From: an uncultured Gammaproteobacteria bacterium
GTDB lineage: Bacteria > Pseudomonadota > Gammaproteobacteria > Rariloculales > Rariloculaceae
Assembly: GCA_946887385.1 (NCBI GenBank)
Contig: CAMPKU010000142.1
Location: forward strand, 1-11,378
Direction: 5' to 3'
Length of the DNA: 11,378 nt
Position 1 is the stretch's first letter. Each line of letters opens with the position of its first letter. The translations under genes and the position numbers were made by a program. Of this stretch, positions 1-5,885 are shown piece by piece. Under the pieces are notes generated by a model. It made no database searches and was not told the DNA's origin. It saw nothing but the letters and a program-made list of their open reading frames with translations.

Positions 1-62
1 CGCTGTGCCGCGCGCAACATCGCCCGTCTCCTGCGTCGAGAAGCACGCGATCCTGTCGACAA

Positions 63-1623
63 TCACGAATCAAAACAGCGGCGCCTGCGGCGGGGCACGG
101 GCTCCGAGCGCGACTGTCAGTGTCTTCTCCCCGCCCTGCTCCCGCCGGTGCGCGAGAATGCGTTCGATCAGCTCCGGCTCCTCGATGCTCGCGATGACCT
201 TGAGCCGCCCGCCGCAGCGCACGCACTGCTCGATCTCGATCCCGAACACGCGCTTAAGCCGCCGCGCCCAGCTCATTCGCGCCTCTTTCGCCACAAGGCG
301 CGACGGTGCGGCCACTTGCCCGCGCGCCCCCGCCCCTCTGCCTGCCGGCGTGATCGCCGCGCGCAGCGCCGCGTGCGCGGCCAACACTCCATGAAATCTC
401 GTCAGGTGCACCCGCGGCGGCGGAACGAGCGCCGCCAGGCGCGCGATGAAGTTCACGGGCTCCAGCACGATGTGCGTCGTGCCGTCGCGGTACGGCGTCT
501 TCAGCCGGTAGCGCACCTGCCCCTGCGCCGTGAGATCGAGCCGCTCCACCGACACCGGCGGGCGGCTCACATAACGAGCAAGCCGTTCGAGCTTGTCGCG
601 CTGCTCAGCTTGCACCCCGACGCCTGCATGCAGCGAGAACCCCGCGTACTGCGCGACGCCTTTCCTCGGCTCCTCCTCCCGCGCCGGCACGCTCTGTAAC
701 GCAAACACCTTTTGCCCTGCCCGCGGGCCCACCGCCACTCGGTACGTGATCGAGTGGCCGAGGAGATCGTCCATCGCTCCGCCGGCGTCGGGCTCCAGCG
801 CGAGATAACTGCTCTCGGCGTCGCGGGCGAGCACGCCTTGGCGTTCGAGTGCTCGGCCGATGCGTTCGGCGATCCGTTCCACGAGCGCTTGGAGCTCCGC
901 CGCACTTGGCGGCGCGATCCGGCGAAACACCGGCGGCTCGGTGCCGGCGAGGTAGGCGCCGTCGAGCACGAGCATGTGGAAGTGAATATTCAGATTGAGC
1001 GCCGAGCCGAAGCGCTGGATCAGCGTCACGGCGCCCGTCGCACCGCTCGCGCGAGTGAGCCGGGCGCTCTTGAGAACGTGGGCCGAAATCGTGCGGTACA
1101 CGATGCCGAGCACCCGCGTCAGTGCGTCAGGATCGGTGGCGAGCAAGAAACGTAGTGCAAACGGCAATGACAGTACCCATTGCCGGATCGGCTTCTCCGG
1201 TAAGACCTCGTCCGCGAGGAGCGCAGCGCTGTCCGTCATCCGCCGCGCGCCGCAGGAGGGGCAAAAGCCGCGACGCTTACAGCTGAACGCAACGAGCTTC
1301 TCGGCGTGACAGTCCTCGCAGCGCACGCGCAGGAAGCCATGCTCGAGGAGGCCGCATTTGAGATACGCCTCGAATTCCTCCTGCACGTACTTCGGCAGCG
1401 GCCGGCCAGCGGCTTCGCGCGCGGCGACGAGCTCGGGAAAGTGCCGCTCGACGAGCGCGTAGAGCAGCGTCGCCTCGGGGCGGTGGCGGAAATACCCTGG
1501 CGGATCGATGAACGGTGGCGCGCGCGGGCGTGCCCGCTCGGCGGCCATGGCTTCGCGTCCTTCCAACGGAGGGTGGAAGCGAAGAACGTACCCACGCAGG
1601 CTTCGGCGGCCTTGTCACGAATC
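63..1623. repeat. 9-bp direct repeat bracketing the transposase gene
   Basis: TCACGAATC occurs at 63-71, touching the transposase stop codon, and again at 1615-1623, upstream of its start. IS91-family elements are not known to make target duplications. The match could be remnant element-end sequence or chance, because nine-base matches between two 100-base flanks are not rare. This entry spans both copies and does not claim element boundaries. Confidence 0.2.
70..1548 (-). CDS. IS91-family transposase (HUH/Y-type, zinc-binding N-terminus)
   Basis: This is a rolling-circle-type transposase of the IS91/ISCR group, 492 residues from the chosen ATG. An N-terminal zinc-binding domain is visible as Cys77-x2-Cys80, Cys90 and Cys96-x2-Cys99. 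The HUH metal motif is NIHFHML at residues 187-193 (His189, His191). The likely catalytic tyrosine is Tyr326 in ARYVSRPP. A second CxxCGG pair (Cys442, Cys445) lies near the C-terminus. IS91 itself is known for a two-tyrosine YxxxY motif. Here Arg appears to stand where the first tyrosine would be, so this may be a single-tyrosine, ISCR-like member (alignment by eye). The frame opens at a TTG at 1566, but that codon has no ribosome binding site. The ATG at 1548 has GGAAGGA about nine bases upstream. The length is normal for the family and no frameshift is seen, so the enzyme may be active. I could not define the oriIS and terIS ends. Confidence 0.93.
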   Translation of the reverse strand: MAAERARPRAPPFIDPPGYFRHRPEATLLYALVERHFPELVAAREAAGRPLPKYVQEEFEAYLKCGLLEHGFLRVRCEDCHAEKLVAFSCKRRGFCPSCGARRMTDSAALLADEVLPEKPIRQWVLSLPFALRFLLATDPDALTRVLGIVYRTISAHVLKSARLTRASGATGAVTLIQRFGSALNLNIHFHMLVLDGAYLAGTEPPVFRRIAPPSAAELQALVERIAERIGRALERQGVLARDAESSYLALEPDAGGAMDDLLGHSITYRVAVGPRAGQKVFALQSVPAREEEPRKGVAQYAGFSLHAGVGVQAEQRDKLERLARYVSRPPVSVERLDLTAQGQVRYRLKTPYRDGTTHIVLEPVNFIARLAALVPPPRVHLTRFHGVLAAHAALRAAITPAGRGAGARGQVAAPSRLVAKEARMSWARRLKRVFGIEIEQCVRCGGRLKVIASIEEPELIERILAHRREQGGEKTLTVALGARAPPQAPLF

Positions 1624-1707
1624 TCGGCGGATCGAATAAATTCATTCTTCCTCGCGCGAGCGGTGGCCCGACGACTCCCGATGCCGCGGAGTGATAATCT
1701 GACTGCA

Positions 1708-1908
1708 GTGAGCACTTCCATCGAGCAGATCGAGATCAAGATCGCGTACTTGGAGCAGGCCAACGCGGAACTGAGCGACGTGGTGTACCGGCAGGGACGG
1801 GAGCTCGAGTCGCTGCATGCGCAACTGGCGGAATTGTTACGTCGGCTCGACGCTTTGCAGACACCCACGGCGCCTTTACCGCAAGACGAGACCCCTCCGC
1901 ACTATTAA
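1708..1908 (+). CDS. slyX: SlyX family protein
   Basis: This is a small, acidic, coiled-coil protein of about 66 residues. The sequence runs from SIEQIEIKIAYLEQANAEL through heptad-like Leu/Ile/Val spacing to the C-terminal tail ETPPHY. That tail closely matches the EETPPPHY ending of E. coli SlyX (72 residues), and it is the main reason for the call. The molecular function of SlyX is not established. In E. coli the gene is a neighbour of slyD, which is not visible here. The start is uncertain. The GTG at 1708 gives the family-like N-terminus STSIEQIE. An in-frame ATG at 1681 would add nine residues that do not resemble the family. Neither has a clear Shine-Dalgarno sequence. A -10-like GATAAT at 1693-1698 sits just before the GTG, so a nearly leaderless transcript is possible. 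The 3' end overlaps by four bases the remnant gene on the opposite strand. Confidence 0.85.
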   Translation: MSTSIEQIEIKIAYLEQANAELSDVVYRQGRELESLHAQLAELLRRLDALQTPTAPLPQDETPPHY

Positions 1909-2162
1909 AAAGCTCTTCGATCGTTCACGTCGGTCTTCGACGGGGCACGTTCTTGATGTGCTAAGCGTTGGCGAGCACGAACTCGAACTGCTCTTCGTTC
2001 GATCGCTTCGGCCCAACGCTCCGCCGCGAGGTTGCGAGCGTGGCTCGGCGGAGTTTCGACGGATAGCCGCAGCTCGAGCGGTTGTGCCGCTGCAAGCTGG
2101 ACGAAGATAAAGGCAGCCGCCGAGGCCGCGGCCCCGATGAATCGGCCGCTTCGCGAAACCAA
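1905..2162 (-). pseudogene. Truncated TRAP-transporter solute-binding protein (DctP-like), N-terminal fragment
   Basis: This 85-codon frame starts with TTG immediately after the TAG stop of the upstream hydrolase. AAGGGG (2174-2169 on the minus strand) lies six bases before the start. It encodes a signal peptide (GAAASAAAFIFVQLAAA, then QPLELRL) followed by ELRLSVETPPSHARNLAAER and WAEAIERR. Those segments match the opening of mature DctP-type periplasmic binding proteins, whose pattern is LRLA..PP.H....AAE.FAE.VE.RS. An intact DctP protein is about 320-340 residues and binds an organic acid for the DctQM membrane subunits. Here the similarity stops after about 57 residues, and the rest (VRVRARQRLAHQ and onward) looks out of frame before the stop at 1905. 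No DctQ or DctM gene is in view. I infer a gene that lost its 3' part by deletion or rearrangement near the IS91-family element. It could instead be an unrelated small exported protein. Confidence 0.5.
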
Positions 2163-3092
2163 CTAGAGCCCCTTGCTCCGGTATTCCCACTCCGGATCGC
2201 GGCAGAGCCCGCAGCTCGGACCGACGAAAGCGCGAGCAGCGTCGGCGTCGCCGCGCAACTGCCAATCGAGCCAGTCGATGACGACTTCAGCCGCTGCACC
2301 GCCGTTCGGTTCCCAGTAGGTGCCGCCGTGACCCTTGTCGATGTTGGCCACGGCGATCGGCACATGATCGATCTCTCCGAAGTCGTGCATGCCGTTCGCG
2401 TATGCAATATCCGTGGACCCGCCGAGCACGTAAAGCGTCGGCGTATGCAGGTCCTTGATGCGGCTCTTCGTCTCGACCATGGCGCCCATGCGCGTCTCGC
2501 CTTCCACGAACAGCCCACTGTTCATGATGACGACGGTCTTCACGCGTGGGTCGGCGGCGATCGTCAACGCCTGTATGCCGCCACAGCTAAACCCGGAGAT
2601 CGCGATTTGCTCGGGATCGATGCGGCCATAGTAGCGGCTGCCCGGGCGCTCGTTCTCCGCGAGCGCCCAGTCGATCGCGCCCTTGAGCTGGGCGGGACGC
2701 GTCGGCGCGTAGTTCGCGATGCTCGTGTCCGCCGGCCGCGGCGGCGCCTCGGTCTTACCGGGACCGTTGTAGATTCCGCCGGGCGCGATTGCGAGGTAGC
2801 CGTGCGAGGCGACGTTCAACAGATGCAGCCGTGCGCTCGCACCGTCGTTCGAGCAGCCGCCGTTGCCGAATACGTACACGCCGAGCTTCGTAGCGCCGAG
2901 ACCGGCGAGATCGGCGGGCCGGTAAACCACCTGATCGGGTAGACCTGGATCGATTTCTTTGAGCGGGGCGAAGCGGCCGGTGCCCGGCGTATCCGGAATC
3001 CCGTCCCGATTCTCGGGCGGCTGGCTGAAGCTTGCGCCTGACAGCGTGACGAGAACGACGGTGAGACTCGAGGCGATCTTGCGCGTACTCAT
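2163..3092 (-). CDS. Exported alpha/beta hydrolase (esterase-like), copy 1
   Basis: This is a 309-residue serine hydrolase predicted to be exported. It starts with a signal peptide (MSTRKIASSLTVVLVTLSGA, cleavage near SFS-Q). The nucleophile elbow is GFSCGG with Ser169, in the GxSxGG form common to dienelactone-hydrolase and chlorophyllase-like esterases. The other triad candidates are Asp228 in GGSTDIAY and His255 in DKGHGGTYW. GNGGCSN at 76-82 follows a hydrophobic strand and probably forms the oxyanion loop. The protein ends with a Cys294-x2-Cys297 pair (SCGLC) that the neighbouring paralogue shares. The ATG at 3092 was chosen because a GGGGGGAAG sequence lies just upstream and the signal peptide begins there. 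An in-frame extension to 3197 adds 35 residues with no export logic. The substrate cannot be read from sequence. The gene is divergent from copy 2 and appears co-transcribed with the DctP-like remnant. Confidence 0.85.
   Translation of the reverse strand: MSTRKIASSLTVVLVTLSGASFSQPPENRDGIPDTPGTGRFAPLKEIDPGLPDQVVYRPADLAGLGATKLGVYVFGNGGCSNDGASARLHLLNVASHGYLAIAPGGIYNGPGKTEAPPRPADTSIANYAPTRPAQLKGAIDWALAENERPGSRYYGRIDPEQIAISGFSCGGIQALTIAADPRVKTVVIMNSGLFVEGETRMGAMVETKSRIKDLHTPTLYVLGGSTDIAYANGMHDFGEIDHVPIAVANIDKGHGGTYWEPNGGAAAEVVIDWLDWQLRGDADAARAFVGPSCGLCRDPEWEYRSKGL
2169..2174 (-). promoter_or_regulatory. Ribosome binding site of the DctP-like remnant
   Basis: AAGGGG on the minus strand lies inside the last codons of the hydrolase gene, six bases before the TTG at 2162. 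Its spacing supports translational coupling of the two genes and supports the TTG as a real start. Confidence 0.45.
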
Positions 3093-3157
3093 CGCTTCCC
3101 CCCGGGAGTGCTGCAACCACGAAAGCGAATCGAAGCGTTCGGGCGATGCTACCGATC

Positions 3158-3175
3158 GTTGACAACATTGCCAAC
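3158..3175. promoter_or_regulatory. Operator-like pair of adjacent TTGNCAA palindromes
   Basis: GTTGACAAC is followed directly by ATTGCCAAC: two nine-base units, each built on the palindrome TTGNCAA. They sit in the 135-base gap between the divergent hydrolase genes, inside a wider inverted repeat (TGCTACC at 3147-3153 and GGTAGCA at 3190-3196). The first unit also contains a perfect -35 hexamer, TTGACA at 3159-3164. The best -10 at 17-base spacing (CAGCAT, 3182-3187) is poor. Binding by a dimeric regulator of both genes is inference. Confidence 0.35.
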
Positions 3176-3227
3176 CAAACCCAGCATCGGGTAGCACGCG
3201 ATCGCGTGTCCATCTTTGAGGGGCGGT

Positions 3228-4133
3228 ATGCGGGTCATGATCTGTCGAGGGCTGCGCGCAGCGCTATTGGCGCTGGTGAGTATCGTTTGGCTGGCGGCGG
3301 CGCGCGCGGCGGAGCCGGTGGGGTCCGGCGCGGAACCGGCGATCGTGTACTCGGATGGATCGCTGCCCACGCATACCATCTATCGCCCCGCGCAGCTCGC
3401 GGGCCGCTATCCCGTGGTGCTCTGGGGCAACGGATCTTGCGTCAACAGCAACTTCGGCTACCGAGAGTTTCTGGCCGAAGTCGCGTCGCACGGCTTCATC
3501 GTATTGGCCATAGGCCCCTACCGCGATTCGCCGGCGCCGCGCGAGCAACGACCGGCCGACCCGGCCGAATGGCCGCCGTTTGAAACGCGCTATAGCCAGA
3601 TGCTCGACGCGCTCGACTGGATCGCAGCGGAGAACGACCGGCCCGGCAGCCCGTTGCTGGGCCAGGTCGCTGTCGAGAAGGTGGCGGTGATGGGGCACTC
3701 GTGCGGCGGCCTGCAGGCGGTGAAAGCGTCCGTCGACGCTCGCGTCACCACGGCGGTCGTGCTGAACAGCGGCATGATGGCGGATGACGACCAATACATG
3801 CGCCGGCACGAGCTGAAACGTTCAATTCTCGACGAGATGCACGCGCCGATCGCCTACTTCATCGGTGGCGAGAGCGACATCGCCTATCTGAATGCAGAGA
3901 AAGACTGGCAGGCGCTGCAAACGCTCGAGCTTGCCGCGATCAACGCCAATATGGACGTGGGCCATGGAGCTACGTACCAGATGCCTAATGGCGGACCCTT
4001 TGCCCGCGGGCCGTTGGCCTGGCTTCAATGGCAGTTGAAAGGCGACGCGCAGGCGCGAGCGATGTTCGTAGGCGATGACTGCGGCTTCTGCTCGGCCAGC
4101 GACTGGACGTTGCGGCGACACTTCCCGCAGTAA
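3228..4133 (+). CDS. Exported alpha/beta hydrolase (esterase-like), copy 2
   Basis: This 301-residue protein is a paralogue of the divergent hydrolase at 2163-3092 and has the same order of motifs. It begins with a signal peptide (LRAALLALVSIVWLAAARA, then AEP). It continues with VLWGNGSCVNSNF near 64-76, and the nucleophile elbow GHSCGG with Ser158. The other triad candidates are Asp217 in GGESDIAYLN and His246 in DVGHGATYQMPNGG. A Cys285-x2-Cys288 pair (DCGFC) lies near the end. Other shared stretches are IYRPAQLAG against VYRPADLAG, DWALAENERPGS against DWIAAENDRPGS, and the WLDWQLRGDA / WLQWQLKGDA block. The ATG at 3228 follows GAGGGG with suitable spacing. A TTG at 3216 and an ATG at 3237 are alternatives. 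The likely role is hydrolysis of an ester outside the cytoplasm. The substrate is unknown, and differences around the active-site loops suggest it may differ from that of copy 1. Confidence 0.86.
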   Translation: MRVMICRGLRAALLALVSIVWLAAARAAEPVGSGAEPAIVYSDGSLPTHTIYRPAQLAGRYPVVLWGNGSCVNSNFGYREFLAEVASHGFIVLAIGPYRDSPAPREQRPADPAEWPPFETRYSQMLDALDWIAAENDRPGSPLLGQVAVEKVAVMGHSCGGLQAVKASVDARVTTAVVLNSGMMADDDQYMRRHELKRSILDEMHAPIAYFIGGESDIAYLNAEKDWQALQTLELAAINANMDVGHGATYQMPNGGPFARGPLAWLQWQLKGDAQARAMFVGDDCGFCSASDWTLRRHFPQ

Positions 4134-4259
4134 CGCGACGTCGGGCTACGCTCGAGACCGGGCCGGTCGTGAAGGCCACCGTGGTCTTGGCCGTGTGATA
4201 CGCGGTCCTGGCCCGGATCTTGCTTGAAACCTGCACTCGCTCTCTCGAAAGGCGCCACC

Positions 4260-4901
4260 ATGCGCAGGCTGCTTCCGCTCGTGGTCCTAGCGGCTACACC
4301 GTTCTTGTCGTCCTGCGCGACCGCGTACTACCGGGCGCTCGAAACGGTCGGCATCGAGAAGCGCGAGATCCTTGTGGACCGAGTGGAAGACGCGCGCGAG
4401 TCGCAAACCGAAGCCAAGGAGCAGTTCACGTCGGCGCTCGACCGCTACCGCAGCGTCGTCAACGTCGAGGGCGGCGACCTCGAGGAGATTTACGACCGGC
4501 TCGCGGCCGAGCTCGAGCGCAGCGAGGCGCGTGCGCAAGCCGTCGAAGAGCGCGTCGGCGCCGTCGAATCGGTCGCCGACGATCTGTTCGACGAGTGGGA
4601 AGCGGAGATTGGCGAGTACAGCGATCCCGCACTTCGCCGGCAGAGCCAGAGTCTCTTGACCGCCACGCGCACGGACTATCGGCGTCTGATCGCCGCGATG
4701 CAACGCGCGGAGAATTCGATGGACCCCGTGCTTACGCTATTCAACGACCAGGTGCTGTTCCTGCGGCACAACTTGAACGCGCGTGCGATCGGGTCGCTCG
4801 AGACCGAGCTCGCCGACATCGAGCGCGCCACCGCGAACTTGATCGAGGAGATGGAGCGCTCGATCGCGGAGGCGAGCCGCTTCATCGAGGCGCTCGGTTG
4901 A
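4260..4901 (+). CDS. DUF2959 family lipoprotein
   Basis: This 213-residue protein has a lipoprotein signal, MRRLLPLVVLAATPFLSSC, with lipobox LSSC and acylated Cys19. The rest matches the DUF2959 family: TAYYRALETVGIEKREILVD, then VEDARESQTEAKEQFTSALD, and later NSMDPVLTLFNDQVLFLRHN. It is almost entirely helical, with long charged Glu/Arg/Ala stretches that should form coiled coils (about residues 35-110 and 175-210). It has no recognisable catalytic motif. The family's function is not established, and envelope anchoring is inferred from the lipobox. The ATG at 4260 follows AAAGG at the right distance. An in-frame ATG at 4224 would place twelve extra residues before the signal sequence and is unlikely. 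The gene runs convergent to the DUF1080 gene with a 40-base gap. That gap contains a GC palindrome but no T-tract terminator. Confidence 0.88.
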   Translation: MRRLLPLVVLAATPFLSSCATAYYRALETVGIEKREILVDRVEDARESQTEAKEQFTSALDRYRSVVNVEGGDLEEIYDRLAAELERSEARAQAVEERVGAVESVADDLFDEWEAEIGEYSDPALRRQSQSLLTATRTDYRRLIAAMQRAENSMDPVLTLFNDQVLFLRHNLNARAIGSLETELADIERATANLIEEMERSIAEASRFIEALG

Positions 4902-4941
4902 GCGTGGATGGATCGGCGAGCGCGGTGCGGCGCCGCGAAGC

Positions 4942-5739
4942 TTACGGCAACGTGCGGATCCAGATGTTGCGGAAGCTGAGCGGCGAGCTCGGGTCATTGT
5001 GGGCCTGCAGCTTGATCGGCGAGTCGCCGTGAGCCACGTAACTCGGTGCGCCGATATACACCGTTTCGCCGCGTAGCTCGAAGTCATCTTGCACCAGCAC
5101 GCCGTTCAAGATTGCCGTGACGCGAGCCGGCGTCCGCAGCGCGCCGTCGGGCGAGAATATGGGTGCGGTCCACACGACGTCGAAGGCTTGCCATTCGCCG
5201 GGCTTCCGGCTCGCATTGGCTAACGGTATCGACTGCTTGTAGATGCTGCCGGCCATGCCGTTCACGTATGTGTCGTTCGCATACGAATCGAGAATCTGCA
5301 GCTCATAACCGCGATCGCCGGGGCCCGTCGACGCCAAGAACAAGCCGCTGTTGCCGCGTGCTTGGCCCGTGCCCGTGATGTCCTCCGGCACGCGCCATTC
5401 GAGATGCAGCTCGTAGTTGCGAAAGCGGCGCCGCGTCTCGATGTTACCCGCCGCTTTGTCGACGATCAGGACGCCGTCGGTGACAATCCATCCCCCTGTA
5501 CCGCCATCGCGCGTGTTGACCCACTCATCGAGACTACGTCCGTCGAACAACGCAATCGCGTCGGCCGGCGGTGCTCGGCCGACGGCGCGCTGCGCCGGCG
5601 CGACCACGGGCGGCGCGGGCTGCCAGACCTCGGTGTCCTCGGGACGCACCGCGGCCGGCTGCCCGGACGCAGAGGCGCTCGAGCAGAGCACGATCGCGCA
5701 CAGGGCGCCGCGGAGCAGGTTGTAGGCAGGTTCCCGCAC
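4942..5739 (-). CDS. Exported DUF1080 (3-keto-disaccharide hydrolase type) protein
   Basis: This protein has one DUF1080 domain, a concanavalin-like beta-sandwich. Some members of the family are annotated as 3-keto-disaccharide hydrolases. Diagnostic segments are ALFDGRSLDEWVNTRDGG near the start of the domain, GGWIVTDGVLIVDKAAGNIE, RNYELHLEWRVPE, GNSGLFLASTGPGDRGYELQ, GEWQAFDVVWTAPIF and, at the C-terminus, SPIKLQAHNDPSSPLSFRNI followed by WIR. A signal peptide (LLRGALCAIVLCSSASASG) indicates export. No ATG fits the start. The GTG at 5739 is preceded by GAGGG and places the signal peptide at the N-terminus (265 residues). GTGs at 5751 and 5784 are alternatives, the last giving 280 residues. 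The gene is divergent from the quinoprotein gene across roughly 100-150 bases, which suggests shared control. DUF1080 and PQQ-propeller genes often lie together in environmental bacteria, but the substrate is unknown. Confidence 0.87.
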   Translation of the reverse strand: MREPAYNLLRGALCAIVLCSSASASGQPAAVRPEDTEVWQPAPPVVAPAQRAVGRAPPADAIALFDGRSLDEWVNTRDGGTGGWIVTDGVLIVDKAAGNIETRRRFRNYELHLEWRVPEDITGTGQARGNSGLFLASTGPGDRGYELQILDSYANDTYVNGMAGSIYKQSIPLANASRKPGEWQAFDVVWTAPIFSPDGALRTPARVTAILNGVLVQDDFELRGETVYIGAPSYVAHGDSPIKLQAHNDPSSPLSFRNIWIRTLP

Positions 5740-5806
5740 GGGCCCTCGCACGACTCCCGGTTCTATCAAGCATCGCGTCGCCACCGCGACAGTTTACGCC
5801 CTGCAC

Positions 5807-5824
5807 ATGGAGCGTTATCTCCAT
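5807..5824. promoter_or_regulatory. Perfect dyad in the DUF1080/quinoprotein divergent promoter region
   Basis: ATGGAG-CGTTAT-CTCCAT has six-base perfect arms and a six-base centre, the geometry of a dimeric repressor site. A second, weaker dyad, GCCTA-n7-TAGGC, lies at 5835-5851. Both sit between the divergent DUF1080 and quinoprotein starts. An operator role is inferred from position and symmetry only. Confidence 0.3.
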
Positions 5825-5873
5825 TACCGATTTCGCCTATTTCCAGTAGGCTCTTCCGTGCCCAGTAAATGTC

Positions 5874-5880
5874 GAGAGGA
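5874..5880 (+). promoter_or_regulatory. Ribosome binding site that fixes the quinoprotein GTG start
   Basis: GAGAGGA lies five bases before the GTG at 5886. Together with the signal peptide that begins there, it settles the start of a gene that has no nearby in-frame ATG. Confidence 0.7.
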
Positions 5881-5885
5881 AGCCG

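Noticed and set aside
1306..1680. A long open frame upstream of and in frame with slyX.
   Set aside because: It is antisense to the transposase gene, and its residues look like a high-GC shadow. Only the part from about 1708 matches SlyX.
3093..3197. A 35-residue N-terminal extension of hydrolase copy 1.
   Set aside because: It would bury the signal peptide and lacks a ribosome binding site, while the ATG at 3092 has one.
4902..4941. A GC palindrome (GCGGCGCCGC) between the convergent DUF2959 and DUF1080 genes, considered as a terminator.
   Set aside because: It has no loop of useful size and no T-tract on either strand.
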